A stretch of DNA of 64,000 nucleotides from an uncultured Acidimicrobiaceae bacterium (lineage in GTDB: Bacteria; Actinomycetota; Acidimicrobiia; Acidimicrobiales; UBA10347): NCBI GenBank assembly GCA_905182135.1, contig CAJJAG010000006.1, positions 1 through 64,000 on the forward strand. The letters are read 5' to 3'. Made by a program: the position numbers and the translations under genes. The notes beneath the pieces were generated by a model that was not told the origin of the DNA, ran no database searches, and worked only from the letters and a program-made list of their open reading frames with translations. Within the stretch, counting starts at the first letter, position 1. The number at the start of each line of letters is the position of its first letter. Shown here in pieces: positions 44,498 to 53,070 of this stretch.

Positions 44498-46936
44498 GTG
44501 GCACTCACAGAGACCACCGCCGCGACGGCGAACGAAGCCAGCGGCACTATCGGACTCACGCTTCTCGGCGAAGCACCAACATTGCCGACCCCCAAGATGC
44601 GGGTCCGCAAGCGCGATGGCAGCTTCGAACCGGTCGATCCAATGAAGATCGTGACCCGCATCCAGCGATGCGCCGAAGGTCTCGACGGTGTTGACCCCAT
44701 GCGAGTTGCGACTCGCACGATTAGCGGCCTACACGACGGCGCTACCACGATCGAACTCGACGATCTCGCTATCCGCACCGCGGCCACCAACATCATCGAA
44801 GAGCCCAACTACTCCAAGCTTGCCGGTCGCCTGCTCGCTACCTATATCCATGAAGAGCTGCGCAACGAAAACATCAAGACGTTCTCGCAGTCGATCTCGG
44901 CGGGCCGCCTTGTGGGCCTGATCCATGACACCACTGCGGACTTTGTCGAAGCGAATGCACCGTTGTTCAACGAGGCAATCGATCACGACCGCGACGATCT
45001 GTTCGAATTCTTCGGCCTGCGCACTGTCTATGACCGCTACCTGCTACGTCACCCTGAGAGTCGCAAGGCGCTCGAAACCCCGCAATATTTTTTCATGCGT
45101 GTCGCATGTGGTTTGGCCACGACCACCGACGAAGCCATCACGTTCTACAACCTACTTTCGTCGCTCGAGTACCTGACCTCAACGCCGACCCTGTTCAACT
45201 CCGGCACCGCCCACCCCCAGATGTCGTCGTGTTACCTGCTCGACTCCCCCGAAGACAGCCTCGAGTCGATCTACAAGCGCTACACCGATGTCGCCCGCCT
45301 CAGCAAGCATGCTGGCGGCATTGGCCTCAGCTACAGCCGAATCCGCAGCCGCGGTTCATTGATCAAGGGCACGAACGGTCTATCGAACGGCATCGTCCCG
45401 TGGCTCAAAACGCTCGATTCGTCGGTTCAGGCCGTGAACCAGGGAGGCAAGCGCAAGGGCGCTGCCTGTGTGTATGTCGAAAGCTGGCACGCCGACATCT
45501 ATGAGTTCCTTGAACTGCGCGACAACACCGGCGACGAAAGCCGCCGAACACACCACCTGAACTTGGCCAACTGGATTCCGGACCTGTTCATGGAGCGGGT
45601 CGAAAAGGATTGGCAGTGGTCACTTTTCGATCCCAAGAAGGTCCCACACTTCGTCGACATGTATGGCCCCGAATTTGAACGGGCCTATATCGAAGCAGAA
45701 GAAGCAGGCATCTACGAGAAGCAGGTTTCGGCCCGCGATCTCTACAGCCGCATGATGCGAACCCTGGCCCAGACCGGTAATGGCTGGATGACCTTCAAGG
45801 ACGCATCAAACACCAAGTGCAACCAAACCGGCGCTGCACCATCCACTGGTGAGGCCCCCCGGGTCGTGCACCTGTCGAACCTGTGCACCGAGATCCTTGA
45901 GGTCACCAGCCAGGACGAGACGGCAGTCTGCAACCTAGGTTCTGTCAACCTGAGCCGATTCGTCAAAGAAGACCACTCTGGCTTTGATTTCGACAAGCTC
46001 GCCCATGTCGTGCGCACCGCCGTGCCATTCCTAGACCGTGTCATTGACATCAACTTCTACCCGACCAAAGAAGCTGGTGTGTCCAACGATGCGTGGCGCC
46101 CAATCGGTCTCGGTGTCATGGGCTTACAAGACGTTTTCTTCAAGCTCCGCTTGCCCTTTGACTCACCCGAAGCACTCGAACTTTCGACTCGAATCCAAGA
46201 AGAAATCTACTACTGGGCTCTGATGACCTCGTGCGATCTCGCCGAGAAGAGTGGCCCGCACCCTGCATACGAACACACCCGTGTGGCTCAAGGTGAGCTG
46301 CAGTTCGACCTGTGGAGCGACGAGTTCACTCCTGCTGAACCCGAGCGCTTCGACGCCCTTAAAGAGCGCATCGCAGAACATGGACTGCGCAACTCACTAA
46401 TGATCGCCATTGCTCCTACCGCAACGATCGCTTCGATCTCGGGCTGTTACGAGTGCATCGAGCCCCAGGTATCCAACCTGTTCAAACGCGAGACTCTGTC
46501 CGGCGAGTTCATCCAGATCAACCGTTATCTGGTTCGTGACCTGCAGGCCCGAGGCCTCTGGACCAACGACATGATCGCAGCGATCAAGGCTTCCGAAGGC
46601 AGCATCCAAGACATCGCTGCTATCCCCGACGACCTCAAGCAGCTCTACCGCACTGCATGGGAACTGCCTATGCGATCGCTGATCGATATGGCTGCCCATC
46701 GTGGCGCCTTCATAGACCAGAGTCAATCGCTCAACCTCTTTATGGAGACGCCGACCATCGGCAAGCTCAGCTCCATGTACCTGCATGCATGGAAGGCCGG
46801 TCTTAAGACCACCTACTACCTGCGCAGCAGAGCCGCCACCCGCATTAACCAGGCGACCGCCACCAACCAGTTCAGCGATCAAGACGCCGTTGCGTGCTCG
46901 CTCGAAAACCCAGAATCTTGCGAGGCCTGCGACTAA
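44498..46936 (+). CDS. nrdA: class I ribonucleotide reductase, large subunit
   Basis: Catalytic subunit of 812 residues reducing ribonucleoside diphosphates. An N-terminal ATP-cone allosteric domain is present (MRVRKRDGSFEPVDPMKI). Active-site features are C245 in SSCYLL, N-x-C-x-E in SNLCTEI, and the C-terminal redox pair C808-x-x-C811 in CEACD. AGGAG at 44488-44492 is five bases before GTG 44498; the frame is open 49 codons further up, but that start is preferred. Its TAA stop overlaps the nrdB ATG (TAATG). It works with NrdB as one complex and supplies DNA precursors. Confidence 0.96.
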   Translation: MALTETTAATANEASGTIGLTLLGEAPTLPTPKMRVRKRDGSFEPVDPMKIVTRIQRCAEGLDGVDPMRVATRTISGLHDGATTIELDDLAIRTAATNIIEEPNYSKLAGRLLATYIHEELRNENIKTFSQSISAGRLVGLIHDTTADFVEANAPLFNEAIDHDRDDLFEFFGLRTVYDRYLLRHPESRKALETPQYFFMRVACGLATTTDEAITFYNLLSSLEYLTSTPTLFNSGTAHPQMSSCYLLDSPEDSLESIYKRYTDVARLSKHAGGIGLSYSRIRSRGSLIKGTNGLSNGIVPWLKTLDSSVQAVNQGGKRKGAACVYVESWHADIYEFLELRDNTGDESRRTHHLNLANWIPDLFMERVEKDWQWSLFDPKKVPHFVDMYGPEFERAYIEAEEAGIYEKQVSARDLYSRMMRTLAQTGNGWMTFKDASNTKCNQTGAAPSTGEAPRVVHLSNLCTEILEVTSQDETAVCNLGSVNLSRFVKEDHSGFDFDKLAHVVRTAVPFLDRVIDINFYPTKEAGVSNDAWRPIGLGVMGLQDVFFKLRLPFDSPEALELSTRIQEEIYYWALMTSCDLAEKSGPHPAYEHTRVAQGELQFDLWSDEFTPAEPERFDALKERIAEHGLRNSLMIAIAPTATIASISGCYECIEPQVSNLFKRETLSGEFIQINRYLVRDLQARGLWTNDMIAAIKASEGSIQDIAAIPDDLKQLYRTAWELPMRSLIDMAAHRGAFIDQSQSLNLFMETPTIGKLSSMYLHAWKAGLKTTYYLRSRAATRINQATATNQFSDQDAVACSLENPESCEACD

Positions 46937-48075
46937 TGGCACTTACCGATCCAGCCTTCGACGATGCGCTAGGCCACCGCGCCATAGGTTTTGGCGCCGC
47001 TGCAGAAGCACGTGGTTTAAACACATCGCCGCTTGCTAAGGCCTCACCATCAGCAGGGAAGGTGACCCAACCAAAGAATATTTTGGATCCAGGATTCGAC
47101 CTGACACTGCGACCCATGCGTTACCCGCAGTTCTACGACATGTACCGCGATGCCATCAAGAACACGTGGACTGTCGACGAGATCGACTTCAGCACCGACC
47201 TGAATGACCTAGACAGCAAAATCACGCCAGCCGAGCGACACCTTGTGAACCGCCTGGTTGCCTTCTTTGCGACTGGCGACTCGATCGTTGCCAACAACCT
47301 GGTGCTGAACCTGTATCAGCACATCAATGCACCCGAAGCACGCATGTACTTGTCACGCCAGCTCTACGAAGAAGCGCTGCACGTGCAGTTCTACCTCACG
47401 CTGCTCGACAACTACATCCCTGACATGGCCGAGCGCGAGGCCGCATTTGCTGCAGTCGAAAACATCCCCTCGATCAAGCAGAAGGCTGACTTCTGTTTCA
47501 AGTACATGAGCAGCCTTAACGGTGTCGACGAACTCAACACCAAGGACGAACGCCGTCAGTTCTTAATGAACCTGATCTGCTTCGCTACCTGCATCGAAGG
47601 TCTATTCTTCTTCGCAGCGTTCGCCTATGTCTACTTCCTGCGCTCCAAAGGCCTGCTAAACGGCCTGGCCGATGGAACCAACTGGGTGTTCCGAGACGAG
47701 AGCGGCCACATGAACTTCGCGCTCGAAGTCGTGAACACCGTGCGGCAAGAAGAGCCTGATCTGTTCGACGACGCAATGAACCAGCGGATAAGCGACATGA
47801 TCGCCGAAGCAGTCGACTGCGAATACTTGTTCGCCGAAGATCTCCTCAGCGAAGGCGTCACCGGAATGTCCCTGTCCGACACTCGCGAATACCTCGAGTA
47901 CGTCGCTGATCAGCGCATGGCCATGCTCGGCTTCGCTCCACGGTTCGGCGCTTCGAACCCATTCGCATTCATGGAACTCCAAGACGTCCAGCAGCTCTCA
48001 AACTTTTTCGAGCGCACCGTGTCGTCTTACCAAACCGGTATCGAAGGGACCGTCAACTTCGAAGAAGACTTCTAG
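46936..48075 (+). CDS. nrdB: class I ribonucleotide reductase, small (radical) subunit
   Basis: Ferritin-like radical subunit of 379 residues. The metal ligands and radical site appear in EEALHVQFY, where H149 and Y153 keep the E-x-x-H-x-x-x-Y spacing of E. coli E115/H118/Y122, so a tyrosyl radical is likely. Further ligands lie in CIEGLFFF and ESGHMNF. The end is acidic (NFEEDF), as needed for docking to NrdA. ATG 46936 shares bases with the nrdA stop, indicating translational coupling; an upstream in-frame start lies within nrdA. A strong intrinsic terminator follows. Confidence 0.95.
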   Translation: MALTDPAFDDALGHRAIGFGAAAEARGLNTSPLAKASPSAGKVTQPKNILDPGFDLTLRPMRYPQFYDMYRDAIKNTWTVDEIDFSTDLNDLDSKITPAERHLVNRLVAFFATGDSIVANNLVLNLYQHINAPEARMYLSRQLYEEALHVQFYLTLLDNYIPDMAEREAAFAAVENIPSIKQKADFCFKYMSSLNGVDELNTKDERRQFLMNLICFATCIEGLFFFAAFAYVYFLRSKGLLNGLADGTNWVFRDESGHMNFALEVVNTVRQEEPDLFDDAMNQRISDMIAEAVDCEYLFAEDLLSEGVTGMSLSDTREYLEYVADQRMAMLGFAPRFGASNPFAFMELQDVQQLSNFFERTVSSYQTGIEGTVNFEEDF

Positions 48076-48286
48076 TAGCACGCGTTGCTCGCTGCGCTCA
48101 CAACGCTGTCAGAGCCGTCCACATCGACGGTCCTGGTACGCAAGCGCACCCACAACGCATGTACGAAAGTTCGCTGACGGCCTGTGTCGCCCTGACACGG
48201 ATGGCCGCCAGTTGCTATGCGACCTACCTCCCTGGTCGCACTATGCACCCGGGAGCGGGTTTTCCCGAACTTGCTCCCGTCTCCGG

Positions 48287-48332
48287 CATTGAGGCTCGGC
48301 GCCGTCCCAGCGCTGAGCCTCAATGTATTTTT
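48287..48332 (+). terminator. intrinsic terminator after nrdAB
   Basis: The arm 48287-48302 starts CATTGAGGCTCGG and pairs over 16 positions (one G-T) with 48310-48325; the loop is CGTCCCA, and TATTTTT follows at 48326-48332. This is the clearest classical terminator in the window. A weaker hairpin, GGGAGC...GCTCCC with an inner CGGGTTTTCCCG, lies at 48251-48278. The rest of 48076-48410 holds no gene. Confidence 0.9.
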
Positions 48333-48410
48333 CGTCTTGTAATGGGTCCGGGTTAGTGGTTCGGCGAAATGGGCGGAACTGTTGACGGGTTTTGTACGAC
48401 CATGTAGGCG

Positions 48411-48782
48411 ATGAAGTTTCGCTACGCCATCGCGCTCATGGTCATTTCGGTTCTCGCTTTTTCTGCTTGTAGCCAAGAGCCTGATATTCCTCTGTCCGAA
48501 GCAGGCAACCAAGGTCGGACTTTGGCCCGGGCTAGCGGTTGCTCGTCGTGTCATGGCAGGAACGGCCAGGGTGTAACAGCACCGACATGGCAGGGGCTCT
48601 ACGGCAATCAGGTTGGCCTTGAGTCTGGCATGGTTGTTGTGGCCAACGAGGACTACCTGTACCGCTCGATCACAGATCCCCAAGCCCAAATTCGAACCAA
48701 TTGGACGATCAAGATGCCAATGAACAGCCTGACTGACGACGAAGTCGCTTCGGTCATCGCTTATATCAAGGAACTACGATGA
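48411..48782 (+). CDS. membrane-anchored cytochrome c lipoprotein
   Basis: Exported haem protein of 123 residues. Signal peptide with lipobox ending at C20 (LAFSAC), class I haem motif C44-x-x-C47-H48 in CSSCHG, and a likely Met ligand in KMPMNSL. It would carry electrons on the outer face of the membrane, for example to a terminal oxidase. It is the first of five genes joined by ATGA overlaps; its TGA overlaps the SCO1 ATG. The nrdAB terminator lies just upstream, so a promoter should be in 48333-48410. Confidence 0.9.
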   Translation: MKFRYAIALMVISVLAFSACSQEPDIPLSEAGNQGRTLARASGCSSCHGRNGQGVTAPTWQGLYGNQVGLESGMVVVANEDYLYRSITDPQAQIRTNWTIKMPMNSLTDDEVASVIAYIKELR

Positions 48783-49447
48783 AGAGCGCTCGACCAACAG
48801 CCACCCGTAACGTTCGTCGCAACCTTGCAACCGTGCTAATCGCCATCACGTTTCTCGCTGCATGCAGCGGTAGTGGAACCATTGGAACAGCAACCAGCAA
48901 CGATGAAGCTCCCACTCTGGCGGGATATGAACGCGAACCTGAACCAACGGTTGGTTCTATTTCGCTTCCTGCGGCCAACCGGAACAACGCCACATTTGCG
49001 TTCCAAGCAGACCCGGGCGAACTCCTGATGGTCACGTTCGGATTTACGTCGTGTCCTGACATCTGCCCAACCACCCTTGCCGACATGCGCATTGCGTTCA
49101 ACCAGCTTGGGGCTCGCGCCGACCAGGTCGACCTGGCGTGGGTCTCGATCGACCCCGAGCGAGATAGCGCCGAAGCAACAGCCAGCTATGTCGAGGCATT
49201 CGTTCCCGATGGCATCGCCCTTCGCACCGATGACGCTGAGCAGTTGTTTATTGCTGCCGACGCATTCGGCGTGACCTACATAATCCAAGAGAACGATGCT
49301 GGCGAGACTGAGGTGGCGCACACACCCAATGTCTTTGTGGTCGACGACACCGGTTCGGTCATCTTGACTTGGTCCTTTGGTGTACCCGCCGGCGACATGG
49401 CAAGCGACCTGACGATTCTTCTCGACCGTCAAGAAATTGCGCCATGA
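48779..49447 (+). CDS. SCO1/SenC family copper chaperone
   Basis: Exported thioredoxin-fold protein of 222 residues that delivers copper to the CuA site of cytochrome oxidase. Lipobox ending at C29 (FLAACS), copper ligands C92 and C96 in CPDICPTT and H181 in AHTPNVF. All three SCO ligands are present. Its start overlaps the cytochrome c stop (ATGA), and its own stop overlaps the cupredoxin start. The long N-terminal region before the hydrophobic core is basic, as expected for export. Confidence 0.93.
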   Translation: MKSARPTATRNVRRNLATVLIAITFLAACSGSGTIGTATSNDEAPTLAGYEREPEPTVGSISLPAANRNNATFAFQADPGELLMVTFGFTSCPDICPTTLADMRIAFNQLGARADQVDLAWVSIDPERDSAEATASYVEAFVPDGIALRTDDAEQLFIAADAFGVTYIIQENDAGETEVAHTPNVFVVDDTGSVILTWSFGVPAGDMASDLTILLDRQEIAP

Positions 49448-49824
49448 CGCTCGGTGCAGTCCGAGAAATTGCGGCCGCTGCAGTAATAGTGCTTGCAATC
49501 GCTGGTTGCAGCGAAGGGACCGGTGCCTTCGAACAGACCGAAGCAGCCGCTGAGGTCATCGCCGAATACGACTACACCATTCCTGTTGGGGCAGGCCTTG
49601 CCCTTGACGCGGGAACACCGCTCGAAATTCTTCCTGACAACTTCAACGCCCGGGTTGGCCAGACAATCCAGATAACCAACAACGACGACCGCGGTCATCT
49701 CGTCGGCCCGTGGTTCGTCGGCGCTGGTGAAACCACGCGCCAAACCTTTAAAACCCCGGGTGAGTTCATAGGCCAGTGCACGGTGCACCCGAGCGGCCAG
49801 ATCATCGTCACCGTGTCCGCATGA
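49444..49824 (+). CDS. cupredoxin-like lipoprotein
   Basis: Small exported copper-binding protein of 126 residues. Lipobox ending at C22 (LAIAGC). Copper ligands are H85, C112 and H115 in GHLVG and QCTVHP. The expected axial Met is replaced by Q119 at His+4, as in stellacyanin-like sites. The fold pattern NNDDRGHLVG then FKTPGEF is typical of cupredoxins. Overlaps on both sides (ATGA) place it within one translational chain. It may hold copper for the SCO1 protein or act as an electron carrier; that is inference. Confidence 0.82.
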   Translation: MTLGAVREIAAAAVIVLAIAGCSEGTGAFEQTEAAAEVIAEYDYTIPVGAGLALDAGTPLEILPDNFNARVGQTIQITNNDDRGHLVGPWFVGAGETTRQTFKTPGEFIGQCTVHPSGQIIVTVSA

Positions 49825-50840
49825 GGAAGCGGGCCGTTCGAGTCATTCTTGCACTAATGATCGCGGCAACGACGCTGCTAGCAACGGCACCTGCGGCACG
49901 TGCCGACGCTGCTGGACCTACTAACTACCGCACCGACATCGTGTCGATCGAACCGACTGGCGCCCCAATTCTGGTCAAGATGATCGGCGGCGACGCATTC
50001 CTGAGTCTCGAGCAGCTCGAGCCGATCGAGATCGTGGTGCTTGGCTACCAAGGCGAACCTTACCTTCGGTTCGATCCTGGCGGCAGCGTGTACGAGAACC
50101 GTCGCTCCCCGGCGGTCTGGTTGAACCAAGAACGCTACGGCAATGAGAAACTGCCGTCCTTCGCCAGCGCCGAAGCTCGCCCTCAATGGTTCGAGGTTGC
50201 AACCAATGGTCGTTATGCCTGGCACGATCATCGCAGCCATTGGATGAACTCGCAGCCGCCGCCAAGCACAGAAGCAGGCGACCAGGTGCTCGAAGCAACC
50301 GTGCCTATCCGTATCGATGGCGAGATGGGGACCATCACTGTCGCCAGCTATTTACTGGACAGCCCCTCGGTCGTTCCCACACTCATTGGTGGACTCGTTG
50401 GCCTCGTTGCAGTCGCGGTTGCCTGGCGCTCAAGCCGGGTAGCCCAGGCGGTCATCGGGCTACTCGTCGCCGGGTCTGCAGGACTGCTCGGATCAGTGGC
50501 ATTCAACGCCGTGCCGCCCGAAACCGAGCCCAGCCAACTGCTCTGGCTGCTCCCAGTTTTAGCGACCGTGGCCGCGCTGGTCTTGGTCCTCCTACGAAAC
50601 CGCACCGCGACCACCGTGTACCTCGACGGCCTCGCCGTCACAGCCGGCGGCATGCTGATTGCCTGGGGCGTCACCCGGTTCGACGCGCTGCATCGAGCCC
50701 TGATTCCCACCGATGCCCCGGCTGCTCTTGACCGCTCAGTGATCAGCCTCGTTCTCGTAGTTGGCGTAGCGCTCACGGCCCAGGGTTTACGCGGGCTACT
50801 CCGCCCGCAACGTCTGCGCTTCGCCAGGGTCGCCGCATGA
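49821..50840 (+). CDS. exported multi-spanning protein of the copper/cytochrome operon
   Basis: Protein of 339 residues. A signal peptide (residues 1-29, ending ARADA) is followed by an outside domain of about 155 residues with the histidine-rich stretch WHDHRSHWM (134-142), a possible metal site, and then about five hydrophobic helices from residue 190 to the end. I do not recognise the family. The layout, with a metal-site-like domain ahead of a membrane block, and the place between cupredoxin and TlpA-like genes suggest a part in copper handling or oxidase assembly. The start overlaps the cupredoxin stop (ATGA). Confidence 0.75.
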   Translation: MRKRAVRVILALMIAATTLLATAPAARADAAGPTNYRTDIVSIEPTGAPILVKMIGGDAFLSLEQLEPIEIVVLGYQGEPYLRFDPGGSVYENRRSPAVWLNQERYGNEKLPSFASAEARPQWFEVATNGRYAWHDHRSHWMNSQPPPSTEAGDQVLEATVPIRIDGEMGTITVASYLLDSPSVVPTLIGGLVGLVAVAVAWRSSRVAQAVIGLLVAGSAGLLGSVAFNAVPPETEPSQLLWLLPVLATVAALVLVLLRNRTATTVYLDGLAVTAGGMLIAWGVTRFDALHRALIPTDAPAALDRSVISLVLVVGVALTAQGLRGLLRPQRLRFARVAA

Positions 50841-51322
50841 AATGCCTCTTTCTTGCACTCGTGGTCTTGTTCCTAACAGCAACCGGTTGCACCGCAAGCC
50901 ACCAAGGCCGGGTTCTGCCTGAAGCTGATCTAGAGCTATTGGCTGGCGGCACCTATGACCTGCAGCAAACAGGCCAGCCTCGGGCGCTGAACCTATGGGC
51001 AACATGGTGCGCACCATGTCGAGCCGAGCTTCCTGCCTTCGACGATGTCGCTAATCGAGTCGACGGTGTGGACATCGTTGGTATCAATGTCGGTGACACG
51101 GGCCCCGACGCTGCCGAACTGGTCGAAGAACTCGGGCTGAGTTTCGCCCAGGCACTAGATCCAAACGCCATTGTTCAGCAATCGCTGCAGATCATAGGAA
51201 TGCCATCGACCATCTTCGTCGATGCCGACGGCGAGGTTGTACAGATCCATACTGGTGAACTCGAAGCTGACGAACTCGAAATGCTGCTACGCGATCTTTT
51301 TGACGCCACATTCAGCAACTAG
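50837..51322 (+). CDS. TlpA/ResA-like thioredoxin-fold lipoprotein
   Basis: Exported thiol-disulfide protein of 161 residues. Lipobox ending at C18 (TATGC); active site C58-A-P-C61 in WATWCAPCRAEL; cis-proline region in IIGMPSTIFV. Such proteins reduce disulfides in apocytochrome c or in the CuA/SCO copper site. It is the last gene of the five-gene chain; its ATG overlaps the preceding stop (ATGA). The operon converges on a sigma-factor gene 282 bases away; between them are only weak hairpins. Confidence 0.9.
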   Translation: MKCLFLALVVLFLTATGCTASHQGRVLPEADLELLAGGTYDLQQTGQPRALNLWATWCAPCRAELPAFDDVANRVDGVDIVGINVGDTGPDAAELVEELGLSFAQALDPNAIVQQSLQIIGMPSTIFVDADGEVVQIHTGELEADELEMLLRDLFDATFSN

Positions 51323-51604
51323 ACCAACGAAAAGCAGGGACCAGTGACGTCTACGATCACTTTTCCATCTACCTGAGTGACAACTTAAGCGGCGCAAACC
51401 AGCCCGCTTTTCTCGAGAGAAGTCTCGACTAGCAGGGGCAGGAAAAGAATGGCGATACGACCCTTCGAAACGGGTCGGTAGCAAGCTGGTACTCGCGGTG
51501 ACGAGTTCCAATAGGCCATAACCACATCGTCTAAATTTGACCAAACGCTGCTTGTTGCACTCTCGTGCGTGATGCTCTTGCCAGCGCCCACTATCACCGT
51601 CTAT

Positions 51605-52141
51605 CTACGCGGTGCGGTAAGAGCGCAGTTCGGTTGCGAGTAGGTCTTCGCGAGCCCGGGCAACACGAGAGCGAATTGTGCCAATGGGACAGTCCAAGAT
51701 CTCGGCAGCGTCTTGATACGGCAGATCCAGGATCTGAGTAAGCACGAATGCCTGGCGACGTTCCAGGCTCAACGATTGGAGTACCGAGGTGACCTCGGTC
51801 CAACCAGCAGGAGGCCCATCGGCGGCATCGGGGACCTCGACGAAGGCATCGCGAGCACGTCGGCGCTTCCGAACCCGAGTTGCATCTGCGCACGTGTTAC
51901 GGGCAATACACAGGAGCCATGACCTTGCCGATCCGTCGCCTCGAAAATTTGGAAGCGACCGCATCATACGTGCATAGGTCTCTTGCACGAGATCATCAGC
52001 TGTATCGGGATCACCAAGGTGACGACACAGACTCTGAACAGCGGGCAACATCTTGCGCGTAAACGAGTCCAGAGCAAAGCGATTGCCATCTCGGGCCGCC
52101 AGAGCGAGCTCGTCTAATTCATTCACTCCTTCAGTGTGCAT
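51605..52141 (-). CDS. ECF-type RNA polymerase sigma factor
   Basis: Sigma factor of about 178 residues with regions 2 and 4. Region 2 includes DTADDLVQETYARMMR and the -10 element helix SARSWLLCIARNTCADATR; region 4 includes LDLPYQDAAEILDCPIGTIRSR. Its length and sequence fit ECF sigma factors paired with zinc-binding anti-sigma factors. ATG 52141 is chosen; the frame is open far upstream but unrelated. The divergent anti-sigma gene starts 50 bases away. It may control the adjacent copper/cytochrome operon, which is not shown by the sequence. Confidence 0.9.
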   Translation of the reverse strand: MHTEGVNELDELALAARDGNRFALDSFTRKMLPAVQSLCRHLGDPDTADDLVQETYARMMRSLPNFRGDGSARSWLLCIARNTCADATRVRKRRRARDAFVEVPDAADGPPAGWTEVTSVLQSLSLERRQAFVLTQILDLPYQDAAEILDCPIGTIRSRVARAREDLLATELRSYRTA

Positions 52142-52191
52142 TGTTGGGAACCAAGTCGGAGGGCACAGCGACCATTCGTAATGTGGCAGAC

Positions 52192-52815
52192 ATGATGTGC
52201 GACCAAGCCCGAGTTGAGATCTCGGCCCGCATCGACGGGGAACTCGACCCAGGTAACGACACGACCCTCGACACTCACATACACATCTGCGCCTCGTGCA
52301 CGGCGTATCAGGCCAATGCATTTGCACTTCGGCGAACGCTACGAGTGCGAGCAGTCGGGCTGGCGTCAAGCGATCTCGAGCCTGCTGTCGACCTCGTCGG
52401 CTCGATGAAGGGTGTGTCCTTGCTTCGCTGGACACTGTTCGTAATTGGCGGCACCCTTGTTGTGCTGAATATGGCCTCAATCGTGTCCCCAGATGGGGGC
52501 GCAGCCGCTCACCTAAGTCGCCATGACGGCATCTTTGGAACAGCGCTTGGTATCGGCATGCTGGCCGTTGCAGCTAAGCCTCACCGAGCAATTGGACTCA
52601 TCCCGCTTACGTCCACAATTGCAGGGCTCATGGCCATCGCCGCCGCCGCCGATCTTCTCAACGGTCAAGCCAACCTGCTGCCGGAGGCGGTCCACGGCGT
52701 GGAGTTCGGCGGGTTGGTGTGCCTCTGGATTATCTCCGGTGGGCCGAGTCGTGTTCCCAAACACCTAGCGGCTGTGACACGACATATGCCACAACTACCC
52801 CCCGATGCCAGCTAG
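52192..52815 (+). CDS. zinc-binding anti-sigma factor
   Basis: Protein of about 207 residues. The N-terminal anti-sigma domain has H29-x-x-x-C33-x-x-C36 in HIHICASC, the zinc-associated (ZAS/zf-HC2) motif, preceded by ISARIDGELD. About four hydrophobic segments follow (from residue 78), so it is a membrane-bound multi-spanning form. ATG 52192 or 52195 fits the normal domain start; an upstream in-frame start is less likely. It should bind and silence the divergently coded sigma factor until a signal, often thiol oxidation or metal, releases it. Confidence 0.87.
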   Translation: MMCDQARVEISARIDGELDPGNDTTLDTHIHICASCTAYQANAFALRRTLRVRAVGLASSDLEPAVDLVGSMKGVSLLRWTLFVIGGTLVVLNMASIVSPDGGAAAHLSRHDGIFGTALGIGMLAVAAKPHRAIGLIPLTSTIAGLMAIAAAADLLNGQANLLPEAVHGVEFGGLVCLWIISGGPSRVPKHLAAVTRHMPQLPPDAS

Positions 52816-53070
52816 ACGAATATAAGAAGTCGACGTCCGCCCTGACCGTGCCGAAGCAATCGTTCCATCCTGTGAAACTAGCCGCCACCTATTAGCGTCT
52901 TACCGAGTGTCCTATCGAGTTGTTAATAGCGCCAATTCACCGGCCCTCTGCGCCCCTAACTGCGATCCCGAACCCAAAACTTCAAGCCAGGAATTAGCAG
53001 TTCCTGCGGCCTTGCCAGGAACACAAAACGCTCGCCGAATTATCTGCTGGAACCAACGAACAGGCCACTA

